From DATCYZ01 sp036526195 (GTDB lineage Bacteria; Pseudomonadota; Gammaproteobacteria; Burkholderiales; SG8-39), in contig DATCYZ010000119.1 of assembly GCA_036526195.1 (NCBI GenBank), positions 1 through 58,983 on the forward strand: 58,983 nucleotides of DNA, in the 5' to 3' direction. A model generated the notes under the pieces. It searched no databases and was not told the origin of the DNA. It was given only the letters and a program-made list of their open reading frames with translations. Position 1 is the stretch's first letter, and the number at the start of each line of letters is the position of its first letter. Below, in pieces: positions 49,181 to 57,819 of the stretch. The translations under genes were made by a program, and so were the position numbers.

Positions 49181-49759
49181 TCAGAGCTTGCCCTGCCGCC
49201 CCGCCACCTCGAAGAAGGTGTACGAAAGCGTGATCGTGTTGACGTCCTTCGGCAGCGATGGATCCACGACGAAGGTCACCGGCATGCGGCGCGACTCGCC
49301 GGCTGCCAGCGTCTGCTGCGTGAAACAGAAACACTCGACCTTCTTGAAATACTGCCCCGCGTTGATCGGCCCATAGCTCGGCACCGCCTGGCCGGTCACC
49401 GCGCGATCGCGCACGTTGACGATCTCGTACTCGATCGTCGTGAGCTCGCCGGGATGCACGCTGAGATGGTTGACCAGCGGGTGGAACCGCCACGGCAGGT
49501 CATGGGCATTCGCGTCCAGCTCCACGGTGATCCGGCGCGTCAGGTCGACCTGCGAATTGCGTGCCGCAGGCTCGGCCTGCACCAGCGAATTGACCCCGAG
49601 CGCCGCACAGATCCGGTCATAGATCGGCACCATCGCGAAGCCGAAGCCGAACATCACCAGGGCAACCACGGACAGCCGCCCCAGCATGCGCCGGTTCTCG
49701 CTGTGGCGTTCGGCCGTCGCGGCGGGCACGGCGGGGCTGCCTGCAGGCGCCGGCGTCAT
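49181..49759 (-). CDS. ctaG: Cytochrome c oxidase assembly protein CtaG/COX11
   Basis: COX11 inserts copper into the CuB site of subunit I. The 192-residue product has one membrane segment (about residues 28-48) and a periplasmic immunoglobulin-like domain with the copper motif KVECFCFTQQ (Cys143, Cys145). Cys51 lies just after the membrane. The ATG overlaps the stop of a 32-codon gene by four bases. Confidence 0.95.
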   Translation of the reverse strand: MTPAPAGSPAVPAATAERHSENRRMLGRLSVVALVMFGFGFAMVPIYDRICAALGVNSLVQAEPAARNSQVDLTRRITVELDANAHDLPWRFHPLVNHLSVHPGELTTIEYEIVNVRDRAVTGQAVPSYGPINAGQYFKKVECFCFTQQTLAAGESRRMPVTFVVDPSLPKDVNTITLSYTFFEVAGRQGKL

Positions 49760-49854
49760 GACCCGCTCAGGATCCAGTACTTCACCACGATGCCCAGGAA
49801 CGAGACCAGGGCAACCGAGGCGAGCACGAGCGCAGTCTGTGCGTTCCGGCTCAT
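49756..49854 (-). CDS. Cytochrome oxidase small assembly protein (32 residues)
   Basis: A short gene lies between ctaD and ctaG, reading MSRNAQTALVLASVALV followed by SFLGIVVKYWILSGS: one membrane segment and a short tail. This arrangement matches the single-span small assembly protein found here in betaproteobacterial cox operons. The ATG at 49854 lies 7 bases after the ctaD stop and the TGA overlaps the ctaG ATG by four bases, so translation is coupled on both sides. Confidence 0.8.
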   Translation of the reverse strand: MSRNAQTALVLASVALVSFLGIVVKYWILSGS

Positions 49855-49861
49855 GCCCGCC

Positions 49862-51481
49862 TTACTTGATCACCGGTGCGGTTTCGAAGGAATGGTACGG
49901 CGCCGGCGTCGGCAAGTGCGTCCATTCCAGCGAGTCCGCGCCTTCCCAGGGCTTCTCCGGGGCCTTCTCGCCGCTGCGAAGCGCCTTCAGGATGATGTAC
50001 AGAAAGAGCAATTGCGACAGGCCGAATCCGAACGACCCGATCGAGCTGATCTTGTTCCAGGTCTCGAACATCAGCGGGTAGTCCGGGATGCGCCGCGGCA
50101 TGCCGGCAAGGCCCGAGAAATGCTGCACGAAGAACGTGACGTTGAAGAACACCATCGTCAGCCAGAAATGGATCTTGCCGAGGCGCTCGTCGTACATGCG
50201 CCCGGTCCACTTCGGGAACCAGAAGTAGATGCCTGCAAACGCGGCAAACAGCGCACCCGCCACCATCACGTAATGGAAATGCGCCACCACGTAATAGGTG
50301 TCGTGCAGCTGGATGTCCACGGCCACGAGCGACAGCACCAAGCCCGTGAAACCGCCCAGCGTGAACAGGAACAGGAAGCCGATCGAAAACAGCATCGGGG
50401 TTTCGAAGCTGAGCGAGCCCTGCCACATCGTGGCGACCCAGTTGAACACCTTGACCCCGGTTGGCACCGCGATCAGGGTCGTCGCATACATGAAGAACAG
50501 CTGCCCCGTGATCGGCATCCCCACGGTGTACATGTGGTGCGCCCAGACGATGAAGGACAGGATCGCGATCGCCGAGGTGGCGTACACCATCGAGGCATAG
50601 CCGAAGAGCGGCTTGCGCGAGAAGGCGGGAATCACCTGCGAGACCACGCCGAAGGCGGGCAGCGCGATGATGTACACCTCGGGATGGCCGAAGAACCAGA
50701 AGATGTGCTGGTACAGGACCGGGTCACCGCCACCGGCGGCATTGAAGAAGGTGGTGCCGAAATGCCGGTCCGTGAGCGTCATGGTCACCGCCCCCGCGAG
50801 CACCGGCATCGCCGCCACCAGCAGGTAGGCGGTGATCAGCCAGGTCCAGCAAAACAGCGGCATGCGCATCAGCGTCATGCCGGGGGCGCGCATGTTCAGG
50901 ATGGTGGTGATGATGTTGATCGAGCCCATGATGGAGCTCATGCCCAGCAGGTGCACGGCGAAGATCGTCAGGTCCATGCCGATGCCCATCTGCACCGTGA
51001 GCGGGGCGTACATCGTCCAGCCCACGCCCGGCGCGCCGCCCGGCACGAAGAACGACATGATCAGCAGCGCGCCTGCGAACGGCAGGATCCAGAACGACCA
51101 GTTGTTCATGCGCGCGAACGCCATGTCCGGCGCGCCGATCTGCATCGGGATCAGCCAGTTCGCGAAGCCGACGAAGGCCGGCATGATCGCGCCGAACACC
51201 ATGATCAGGCCGTGCATGGTGGTGAACTGATTGAAGCGGTCCGGATCGATCCACTGCAGGCCCGGCGAGAACAACTCCAGCCGGATTGCGAGGGCCATCA
51301 CGCCGCCGACCATGAACATGATGAAGCTGAACCACAGGTACAGCGTGCCGATGTCCTTGTGGTTGGTGGTCGTGACCCAGCGCATGATGCCGCCGGCGCC
51401 GTGGTATCCACCGTGGTGGTCATGATGCCCGTCGTGACCGTGAGAGTGGTCGTGTCCCGGGGTGTCGATCACTGCGCTCAT
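49862..51481 (-). CDS. ctaD: Cytochrome c oxidase subunit I (aa3 A1-type)
   Basis: The 539-residue catalytic subunit has about twelve membrane segments. It has the heme a ligand His90 (TTMHG) and the D-channel set Asn108, Asp119, Asn126/127. CuB ligands are His266 (in HPEVY with Glu268 and cross-link Tyr270) and His315/316. The K-channel Lys344 is in PTGVK. The intact D-channel and HPEVY mark it as A1-type. The N-terminus is His/Asp-rich (about residues 10-27), probably cytoplasmic and able to bind metal. It lies 43 bases after ctaC. Confidence 0.97.
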   Translation of the reverse strand: MSAVIDTPGHDHSHGHDGHHDHHGGYHGAGGIMRWVTTTNHKDIGTLYLWFSFIMFMVGGVMALAIRLELFSPGLQWIDPDRFNQFTTMHGLIMVFGAIMPAFVGFANWLIPMQIGAPDMAFARMNNWSFWILPFAGALLIMSFFVPGGAPGVGWTMYAPLTVQMGIGMDLTIFAVHLLGMSSIMGSINIITTILNMRAPGMTLMRMPLFCWTWLITAYLLVAAMPVLAGAVTMTLTDRHFGTTFFNAAGGGDPVLYQHIFWFFGHPEVYIIALPAFGVVSQVIPAFSRKPLFGYASMVYATSAIAILSFIVWAHHMYTVGMPITGQLFFMYATTLIAVPTGVKVFNWVATMWQGSLSFETPMLFSIGFLFLFTLGGFTGLVLSLVAVDIQLHDTYYVVAHFHYVMVAGALFAAFAGIYFWFPKWTGRMYDERLGKIHFWLTMVFFNVTFFVQHFSGLAGMPRRIPDYPLMFETWNKISSIGSFGFGLSQLLFLYIILKALRSGEKAPEKPWEGADSLEWTHLPTPAPYHSFETAPVIK

Positions 51482-51524
51482 CGCGTGTCTCCTGATTGCT
51501 CGATTCTGGGTCCGGTCCGCCGCG

Positions 51525-52655
51525 CTACTTGCGCAGGGCCTTCACGTCCGCCGGCAGCACCTCGTCCGCCTTGTTGCCCCACGCCGATCGCGTGAAGGTG
51601 ATGACCGCGGCCAGATCGGCGTCCGAAAGCTGCTTGCCGAACGCCGCCATGGCCGTGTTCGGCTTGCCGTTCAGCACCAGCGCGATCTGCGCGTCCTTGG
51701 GGCCGTTGACCATCGCGGAGCCGTCCAGCGCCGGGAACGCGGGCGGCGCGCCCTTGCCGGTGGGCTGGTGGCAGGCGACGCAGTTCGCGGCATAGACCTT
51801 CTCGCCGCGCGCCTTCAGTTCGGCCGCCGTCCAGACCTTGTTCGGATCTTCGGCCGCCGCGGCGCGCTTCTGCTTCTGCTCCTCCACCCACTTCGTGTAC
51901 TCCTCCTGCGGCACGACGCGCACCACGATCGGCATGAAGCCGTGTTCCTTGCCGCAGAGCTCGGTGCACTGCCCGCGATACACGCCGGCCTTGTCTGCGC
52001 GGAAATGGATGTCGCGCAGGAAGCCCGGGATCGCGTCCTGCTTCGCGCCGAAGGCCGGAATCCACCAGGCGTGGATCACGTCGGCGGCGGTCGTCAGCAC
52101 GCGGACCTTCTTGCCGATCGGCACCACCATCTCGTTGTCCACCTCGAGCAGGTAGTTCTCGCCCTTGGGCGCGCGACCCTCGATCTGGTCGCGCGGCGTG
52201 GTCATCTTCGAGACGAAACTGATGCCTTCGCCCTCGCCCTTCAGGTAGTCGTAGCCCCACTTCCACTGGTAGCCGGTCACCTTCACCGTGATGTCCGGGT
52301 TGGAGGTGTCCTTCTGCGCGATGACCACCTTGGTTGCCGGCCAGGCGATGATGATCAGGATCACAAGTGGAATCACCGTCCAGAGCACCTCGACGGTCAT
52401 GTTCTCGTGAAAGCTCGCGGCCTTGTATCCCTTGTCCTTGCGGTGCGCGTAGATCGAATAGAACATGAAGCCGAACACGCCGCAGAAGATCACCGTCACG
52501 AGAATCATCACGTACTCGTGCAACTCGTGAATGTCGGCGGCGATCTTGGTCGCGGCCGGCTGCAGGTTCCACTCTGCCGCGACCGCCAGCCCGCACAGCG
52601 CCGCTCCGAGGACACCCGCGGCTGCCGCGAGAAGGCCTGCCCGTCTTGTTGCCAT
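51525..52655 (-). CDS. ctaC: Cytochrome c oxidase subunit II with fused cytochrome c domain
   Basis: The 376-residue protein has a signal peptide (about 1-28) and two membrane segments (about 46-68 and 88-110). The CuA domain has His195, Cys230, Glu232, Cys234, His238 and Met241. A C-terminal cytochrome c domain (about 275-376) has the heme motif CVACH (Cys292, Cys295, His296). This makes the enzyme caa3-like and able to hold an electron-donor heme. The ATG at 52655 was chosen because the signal peptide starts there. It follows the DUF2244 gene by 17 bases. Confidence 0.95.
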   Translation of the reverse strand: MATRRAGLLAAAAGVLGAALCGLAVAAEWNLQPAATKIAADIHELHEYVMILVTVIFCGVFGFMFYSIYAHRKDKGYKAASFHENMTVEVLWTVIPLVILIIIAWPATKVVIAQKDTSNPDITVKVTGYQWKWGYDYLKGEGEGISFVSKMTTPRDQIEGRAPKGENYLLEVDNEMVVPIGKKVRVLTTAADVIHAWWIPAFGAKQDAIPGFLRDIHFRADKAGVYRGQCTELCGKEHGFMPIVVRVVPQEEYTKWVEEQKQKRAAAAEDPNKVWTAAELKARGEKVYAANCVACHQPTGKGAPPAFPALDGSAMVNGPKDAQIALVLNGKPNTAMAAFGKQLSDADLAAVITFTRSAWGNKADEVLPADVKALRK

Positions 52656-52672
52656 CTTCGTGCTCTCCCGAA

Positions 52673-53143
52673 TCAATTTCCCAGTCTCGTTTTCAACTCG
52701 TCCGCCAGCCTGGCCCGCGCTGTGTCATCCAGATGACGTCCGACTTCAAGTTCCGTTCCGCGGTCGCGCAGCATCAGCCGCGCCCCGCGCGCGATGTTCA
52801 GCCTCGAACACCGCGAATCCATCTCGTAGCGCAGGCACTGCATTCCCGACGCCACTTCAATACGCAACCGCCTGCCCGACAGTTCGATCCGCTCGTAGTC
52901 CGCTGCGTGGCGCGCATGGATCAGGTACGCCCCGGCAAGCACCAGCGCCTCGAGTCCCGCAAACGGCAGGACCAGCCACGCCCCCATCACCGCAAACCCC
53001 GCGCCGATCGCCAGCGTCACGACCGCCAGGCACGCAAACACCAGCGCCAGGCCCGCTGGCGAACTCGAGCAATTCCGCTTGAGAAGCACGCTGAATTCGG
53101 GCACCGGCCCCGGGACTTTGAACGGCTGTTGCGGACACTCCAT
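52673..53143 (-). CDS. DUF2244 membrane protein upstream of ctaC
   Basis: The 156-residue protein has two close membrane segments (about residues 31-75) followed by a soluble domain with RRLRIEVASGMQCLRYEMDSRCSRLNI. It matches DUF2244, often encoded next to cox genes in betaproteobacteria; the function is unknown. The ATG at 53143 lacks a strong ribosome-binding site. A short leader ORF and an overlapping out-of-frame ORF lie just upstream. Confidence 0.78.
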   Translation of the reverse strand: MECPQQPFKVPGPVPEFSVLLKRNCSSSPAGLALVFACLAVVTLAIGAGFAVMGAWLVLPFAGLEALVLAGAYLIHARHAADYERIELSGRRLRIEVASGMQCLRYEMDSRCSRLNIARGARLMLRDRGTELEVGRHLDDTARARLADELKTRLGN

Positions 53144-53188
53144 CGCGATTCGCGCCTCGCAGCATTGGACAGGGGCCGTTGATCGCCA

Positions 53189-53230
53189 TCAAAGACGGCT
53201 GAAATTACCACAGTCGCATCGGGCACTCAA
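53189..53230 (-). CDS. Candidate 13-residue leader peptide MSARCDCGNFSRL before the cox operon
   Basis: A TTG-started 13-codon ORF reads MSARCDCGNFSRL with two Cys separated by one Asp. It is preceded with 7-base spacing by a near-ideal ribosome-binding site and ends TGATG, where the stop overlaps another ATG. The peptide is cysteine-containing and close to the start of the oxidase operon, as expected of a translated attenuator. That role is inference. No biochemical homolog is known to me. Confidence 0.5.
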   Translation of the reverse strand: MSARCDCGNFSRL

Positions 53231-53233
53231 GAA

Positions 53234-53243
53234 ATCACCTCCT
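53234..53243 (-). promoter_or_regulatory. Exceptionally strong Shine-Dalgarno AGGAGGTGAT of the leader ORF
   Basis: On the minus strand AGGAGGTGAT matches ten bases of the 16S 3' end complement and lies 7 bases (AGGAGG to TTG) before the 13-codon ORF. It is the strongest ribosome-binding site in the window. A CGAGA/TCTCG hairpin (53250-53264) sits just upstream. No clear -10 is seen in the 40 bases between it and bioC. Confidence 0.7.
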
Positions 53244-53282
53244 GGTTTGCGAGAGGAATTCTCGTTGTCCGGTCCGCACGAT

Positions 53283-54158
53283 TCAGTTTTTCTGATGCGG
53301 TGATCGATCGAACCGCATGATCGCCGGTTCACCGGCCGCCGTGCGCGGCGTGCCCCGCCACGCATGGCCATAGACCACTTCGCAGGTCACGGCGAGACGT
53401 CCATCGCGCATCTGCGCCTCGAGCGCCTCCTGGAGCGGCCTGCGAAACCCCTTGCCGGTGAGCGCGCGGCATCGCGTTCGCAGGGCAGAGGTCTGCCCGG
53501 CGGCGCGCAGTTCGGCAAGAAAGGCGCGGGGATGCGGATAGGTCAGCGTCAGCACTTCCATGTCCATGACCGGCGCGCCGAATCCCGCGTGCACCAGCGC
53601 GTCGCCCACGTCGTGCATGTCCGCAAACGTGTGCACCCGGGACGCCCCCGCGGCGGCGCGCAACTCCTTCAGGCTGTCCGGCCCGAGCGTGCTGAACATC
53701 GCAAGCCCCCCGGGTCGCAGGACGCGATGCATCTCGCGCAGCGCCGCCTCCATGGGCGAGGCCCAGTGCAACGCCATGTTCGACCACACCAGATCCACCG
53801 AAGCGCTGGCGAGCGGCATGTGCTCGAGTCCGCCGGAGACGACGAGCGGCGCCGGCGGCCCGAACAGGCGCCGCAGCCCGCGCGCCCCGCGGCGCGCCTC
53901 CTGCAGCTGCGCCACGGAAAGATCGAGCGCGACGACGCACGCGCCGGCATAGCGCTTCGCCAGCGCGCGCGACTCGCGCGAGGGTCCGCAGCCGGCGTCG
54001 AGAATGCGCCGCGGCGCAAGCCGCACGTAGTCGAGCCGCGCCAGCATGCGGCGCCCCACCTCCGCCTCCAGGGGCGAGGCCTGCGCATATCCCGCGGCAG
54101 CCCGGTCGAACCGGCGCCGCACGGCACGCCGGTCGATCGACCCGGCCGGTTCAGGCAC
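53283..54158 (-). CDS. bioC: BioC-like malonyl-ACP O-methyltransferase
   Basis: BioC methylates malonyl-ACP to start biotin synthesis. The 291-residue product is a class I SAM methyltransferase with ILDAGCGPSRES (about residues 52-63), VVALDLS and the BioC-like stretch LVWSNMALHWASPMEAALREMHRVLRPGGLAMFSTLGPDSLKELR. The length is near normal. Its start overlaps the amidase stop by 8 bases. No other bio genes are in the window, so biotin function is inferred from sequence. Confidence 0.85.
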   Translation of the reverse strand: MPEPAGSIDRRAVRRRFDRAAAGYAQASPLEAEVGRRMLARLDYVRLAPRRILDAGCGPSRESRALAKRYAGACVVALDLSVAQLQEARRGARGLRRLFGPPAPLVVSGGLEHMPLASASVDLVWSNMALHWASPMEAALREMHRVLRPGGLAMFSTLGPDSLKELRAAAGASRVHTFADMHDVGDALVHAGFGAPVMDMEVLTLTYPHPRAFLAELRAAGQTSALRTRCRALTGKGFRRPLQEALEAQMRDGRLAVTCEVVYGHAWRGTPRTAAGEPAIMRFDRSPHQKN

Positions 54159-55497
54159 CGGCGCGCAAGCCCCGCTCGAGGGCAGCGGCCACGGCCAGCA
54201 CGTGCCGGTCGCGCCCCGCCACGCCCGCCACCATCAGGCCGACCGGCGCGGTGCCTGCGGCGTGGATGGGCAGCGTCGCCGCGCAGCCGTCGAGGAAGTT
54301 GATCAGGCCGACGTTTCGCATCACGCGCAGGATCCAGTGGAAGTAGCCTTCGTCGGTCGCGCCGGCCTCCTCCAGCGTGGGCGCGGTGCTCGGAACCGTC
54401 GGCATCACCATCGCGTCGTAGGGCGCGGACAGCATCGCGATCTCGCGCATGAACGCCTCGCGCAGCACGCCCAGTTCCACGTAGTCCGAGGCCGAGCAGG
54501 ACTCGAAGGCGAGCACGCGCTTGCCGACGCGGGGGTCGAAGTCAGCGATCCGGTCGAGCCTGGCGCGATGGATCGCATGCGCTTCCGCGCCTGCGAAACC
54601 GCCGTTCCTGAAATACACGTCCTGCCGATCGAACAGCGGCACGGCCACTTCCGTCAGCACCGCGCCCGCCCCCGACAGGCGCGCGAGCGCCGCCTCAAAA
54701 TCCTGCGCCACCTTGGGCTGCAGGTCCTCGAGCGCGCTCGAGCGCGGCAGCATCAGGCGCAGGCCCTTGAGCGGAAGCGCCGGCAGGTCGCCATCCGCCT
54801 CCGCGGCAAGGATCGCGTCATAGGCGGCACAGCAGGCGACGCTGTTCGCGAGCGGCCCCACCGAATCGAGCGAGTACGACAGCGGGAACGCACCCTCGCG
54901 CGGCACGCGACGGGCCGTGGGCTTGAATCCGGCGAGGCCGCAGAGCGCCGCCGGCACGCGGATCGATCCGCGCGTGTCGCTGCCGAGCGCCATCACGCTC
55001 ATGCCGTCGGCCTGGCCAACGGCGCCGCCGGAGGTCGAGCCGCCGGGCACGCGTCCGGTGGCCCGGTCCCAGGGATTCTTCGGCGTGCCGTAGTGCGGAT
55101 TGAAACCCAGCGGACCGAAGGCGAACTCCACCATGTTCGTGCGGCCGATGATCACGGCGCCGGCCGCGCGCAGCCGCGCCACCACCGGCGCGTCGCGTGC
55201 CGCCGGCGGGGCGTCGTTCAGGACCTTCGAGCCTGCGCGGGTGACATCGCCACCGACGTCGAACAGGTCCTTCACCGAAACGGGCAGGCCGTCCACCGGC
55301 GAACGCACGACGCCAGCCGCCCGCAGCCGATCCGAGAACTCGGCCTCCGCGCGCGCGGTTTCCGTGTACACCTTCAGGAACGCCCGCGCGCCCTCGCCTG
55401 CCGGATCCGCGATGCGCGCGAGCGCCTCCTCGAGCAATGCGCGGCTGCTCGTGCGTCCGGCCGCCAGATCGGCGCCAAGCCCTGAAACTGTCCACAT
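54151..55497 (-). CDS. Amidase-signature family hydrolase
   Basis: The 448-residue protein has the Ser-cisSer-Lys catalytic triad: Lys76 in LPVSVKDLFD, Ser154 in GGSTSGG and the nucleophile Ser178 in DTRGSIRVPAALCGLAGFKPT. These enzymes hydrolyse amides, indole-acetamide, allophanate or cyclic imides; the substrate cannot be assigned. It is too diverged and isolated to be GatA (no gatB or gatC nearby). The ATG at 55497 was chosen because the family sequence starts there. It is divergent from comF. Confidence 0.87.
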   Translation of the reverse strand: MWTVSGLGADLAAGRTSSRALLEEALARIADPAGEGARAFLKVYTETARAEAEFSDRLRAAGVVRSPVDGLPVSVKDLFDVGGDVTRAGSKVLNDAPPAARDAPVVARLRAAGAVIIGRTNMVEFAFGPLGFNPHYGTPKNPWDRATGRVPGGSTSGGAVGQADGMSVMALGSDTRGSIRVPAALCGLAGFKPTARRVPREGAFPLSYSLDSVGPLANSVACCAAYDAILAAEADGDLPALPLKGLRLMLPRSSALEDLQPKVAQDFEAALARLSGAGAVLTEVAVPLFDRQDVYFRNGGFAGAEAHAIHRARLDRIADFDPRVGKRVLAFESCSASDYVELGVLREAFMREIAMLSAPYDAMVMPTVPSTAPTLEEAGATDEGYFHWILRVMRNVGLINFLDGCAATLPIHAAGTAPVGLMVAGVAGRDRHVLAVAAALERGLRAGA

Positions 55498-55620
55498 GTG
55501 ATTCGCCTCCCGGAGTCCGCGCACGCGACCCCGGTGCGCGGGGCATTCTCGACGCGCGTGCCTGCGCCCGTCAAGGCAGGCGCCGGCGCGGCGCATAATC
55601 CCGCGTGCCCTCACGCCGCC

Positions 55621-56337
55621 ATGCCGATCGCGTTCTCACACCGTATTGCCGCCCGATTGCTGGGAGGCGACTGCTTCCTGTGCCGAGGCGCGCTCGAGGC
55701 CGGACGCGCGCCGTCCCTGCTGTGTGCGGCCTGCGATGAAGACCTGCCGCGCCTCGGCGACGGGCGCTGTCCGCGCTGCGCGCTTGCCAGCCCGCGCGGC
55801 GCGCTGTGCGGGCGCTGCCTCGCGCACGTGCCCGCATTCGACGCCACCGTCGCCGCGCTTGGCTACCGCTTCCCCGCCGACGTGCTGGTGCAGGCGCTCA
55901 AGTTCCGCGGCGAGCTGTCGCTCGCGCCGCTGCTTGGCGCGCTGCTCGGCGCGCAGGTGGCGCGCGCGGATCCCGTGGCGCTCGTCCTGCCTGTGCCCTT
56001 GTCGAGTGCACGCCTGCGCGAGCGCGGCTTCAACCAGTCCCTGGAGATCGCCCGCGTTGCGGCCGCGTGCGTGCAGGCGAGGCTCGCGCCGCGCGCATGC
56101 GAGCGCCTGCGCGATACGCCTGCGCAGAGCGGCTTGCCGTGGGCGGCGCGCGCGCGCAACGTGCGCGGCGCCTTTGCCTGCGCGATGGATCTCGCCGGCC
56201 TGTCGGTGGCCGTCGTGGACGACGTGATGACGACCGGCGCCACGCTCGAGGAACTCGCCCGGGTGCTCAAGCAGGCCGGCGCCGCGCGCGTGGTGAACTG
56301 GGTGGTTGCGCGCACCGATCCCGCGGAAGCCGCCTGA
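55621..56337 (+). CDS. comF: ComF-family phosphoribosyltransferase-like protein
   Basis: The 238-residue protein has two N-terminal zinc-type CxxC pairs (CFLC...CAAC and CPRC...CGRC). A PRTase domain follows, with the PRPP loop VVDDVMTTGATL (about 195-206). ComF-like proteins take part in DNA uptake or recycling of DNA-derived material. The ATG at 55621 is preferred. It is divergent from the amidase gene; trmL follows after 4 bases. Confidence 0.88.
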   Translation: MPIAFSHRIAARLLGGDCFLCRGALEAGRAPSLLCAACDEDLPRLGDGRCPRCALASPRGALCGRCLAHVPAFDATVAALGYRFPADVLVQALKFRGELSLAPLLGALLGAQVARADPVALVLPVPLSSARLRERGFNQSLEIARVAAACVQARLAPRACERLRDTPAQSGLPWAARARNVRGAFACAMDLAGLSVAVVDDVMTTGATLEELARVLKQAGAARVVNWVVARTDPAEAA

Positions 56338-56341
56338 GCCC

Positions 56342-56809
56342 ATGTTCGACGTGGTCCTCGTCGCACCGGAGATCCCGCCCAACACGGGCAACGTCATCCG
56401 CTTGACCGCGAACGCCGGGGTCCGCCTGCACTTGGTCGAGCCGCTCGGCTTTTCGATGGACGACCGGCAGCTGCGCCGTGCCGGCCTCGATTACCACGAG
56501 CTCGCCAACGTGCAGGTGCACACCGACTGGGCCGCCTGCCTGCAGGGCCTTGCCGGGCGCCGCCGGTTCGCGTTCACGACGCGGGGCCGGACCCTGCACA
56601 CGCAGGTCGCCTATGCGGCCGGGGACGTTCTGGTCTTCGGCGCCGAAACGCACGGCCTGCCGGACGCCGTGCTGGACGGTTTCGATGCGGGCCACCGGCT
56701 GCGCCTGCCGATGCGCCCCGGCAACCGCAGCCTGAACCTGTCGAATGCCGTGGCGGTCGCGGTCTTCGAGGCGTGGCGCCAGACCGGATTCGGCGGCGCG
56801 GCGCCCTGA
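56342..56809 (+). CDS. trmL: tRNA (cytidine/uridine-2'-O-)-methyltransferase TrmL
   Basis: TrmL methylates the wobble ribose of certain tRNALeu. The 155-residue SPOUT enzyme has MFDVVLVAPEIPPNTGNVIRL at the start and the knot motifs VFGAETHGLP and RSLNLSNAVAVAVFEAWRQ. The ATG at 56342 lies 4 bases after the comF stop. It is convergent with gpsA over 14 bases. Confidence 0.92.
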   Translation: MFDVVLVAPEIPPNTGNVIRLTANAGVRLHLVEPLGFSMDDRQLRRAGLDYHELANVQVHTDWAACLQGLAGRRRFAFTTRGRTLHTQVAYAAGDVLVFGAETHGLPDAVLDGFDAGHRLRLPMRPGNRSLNLSNAVAVAVFEAWRQTGFGGAAP

Positions 56810-56823
56810 GGCGCAGCGCGGGC

Positions 56824-57819
56824 TCAGGCCTCGCGGCGCGCGTCCCGCGCGAGCAGCGCTTCCGCGGCGGCCTGCGGCGCCTGCCGGCCCTCGAGGACAT
56901 CGACGACGGCGGCAGTCACCGGCATGTCGACGCCGTGCCGGGTCGCGAGGCGCAGGGTTTCGGCGGCCGAGCGCACGCCCTCGGCCACGTGGCCCAGCTC
57001 CGCCAGGATCGAATCGAGCGGCCGGCCGCGCGCCAGTTCGAGCCCCACGCGGCGGTTGCGCGACAGGTCCCCGGTGGACGTGAGGATCAGGTCGCCCGCC
57101 CCCGAGAGCCCGAGGAAGGTTTCCGCGACGCCGCCCATGGCGATTCCCAGTCGCATGATCTCCGCGAGTCCGCGTGTCACCAGCGCGGCGCGCGCGTTCT
57201 GCCCGAAGCCGAGCCCGTCGCACAGGCCCACGGCAATCGCCATCACGTTCTTGACCGCACCGCCCACCTCGGCACCGATCAGGTCGTCGCTGAAATACAC
57301 CCGCATGCGCGGGCCGTGCAGCAGCGCGGCGCTCTCCTGCGCGAAGGCGCTGTCGCGCGCGGCAAGCGTCATCGCGCAGGGCAGTCCGCGCGCGACCTCC
57401 AGCGCGAAGGTCGGGCCGGTGAGCGCGCCACAGCGCATCGACGGCCCGAGGACCTCGTCGACGACCTGGTGCGGCAGGCGGCCGCTGCCCTGCTCGAAGC
57501 CCTTGCACAGCCACAAGAGCGCACCGTGCGCCGGAAGGCTCGGGAGCAACGCACGCAACCCGGCCACCGGCGTCGCGACGACCAGCAGGCCGGCGCCTGC
57601 AATGGCGGCGTCGAGGTCCGGCGTGATCCGGAGCGACGCCGGCAGTTCGATCCCGGGGAGGTAGCGCGGGTTCGCCCGCATGCGCGCCATGCGCGCCGCA
57701 AGGGCGGCGTCACGCGCCCAGAGAACCACCGGCATGCGGTGCGCCAGCGCGCAGGCGAGCGCGGTTCCCCACGCGCCCGCGCCGAGTACAGCGACGCCTG
57801 CGGCGCTCAGTTCCCCCAC
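56824..57819 (-). CDS. gpsA: NAD(P)-dependent glycerol-3-phosphate dehydrogenase
   Basis: GpsA makes sn-glycerol 3-phosphate for phospholipids. The 331-residue product has the dinucleotide motif GAGAWGTALA (residues 13-22), the catalytic Lys in EVGGAVKNVMAIAVGL and the C-terminal stretch GLSGAGDLILTSTGDLSRNRRVG. The start is a GTG within the 3' end of the SH3 gene (13-base overlap). The order grxC-secB-SH3-gpsA is usual in this group. Confidence 0.95.
   Translation of the reverse strand: MGELSAAGVAVLGAGAWGTALACALAHRMPVVLWARDAALAARMARMRANPRYLPGIELPASLRITPDLDAAIAGAGLLVVATPVAGLRALLPSLPAHGALLWLCKGFEQGSGRLPHQVVDEVLGPSMRCGALTGPTFALEVARGLPCAMTLAARDSAFAQESAALLHGPRMRVYFSDDLIGAEVGGAVKNVMAIAVGLCDGLGFGQNARAALVTRGLAEIMRLGIAMGGVAETFLGLSGAGDLILTSTGDLSRNRRVGLELARGRPLDSILAELGHVAEGVRSAAETLRLATRHGVDMPVTAAVVDVLEGRQAPQAAAEALLARDARREA

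Noticed and set aside
52857..53189. Out-of-frame ORF starting MAINGPCPM at the stop of the leader ORF
   Set aside because: It overlaps most of the DUF2244 gene in another frame and becomes a Gly/Ala/Arg-rich shadow with no recognisable fold; it is mentioned only for the TGATG overlap.
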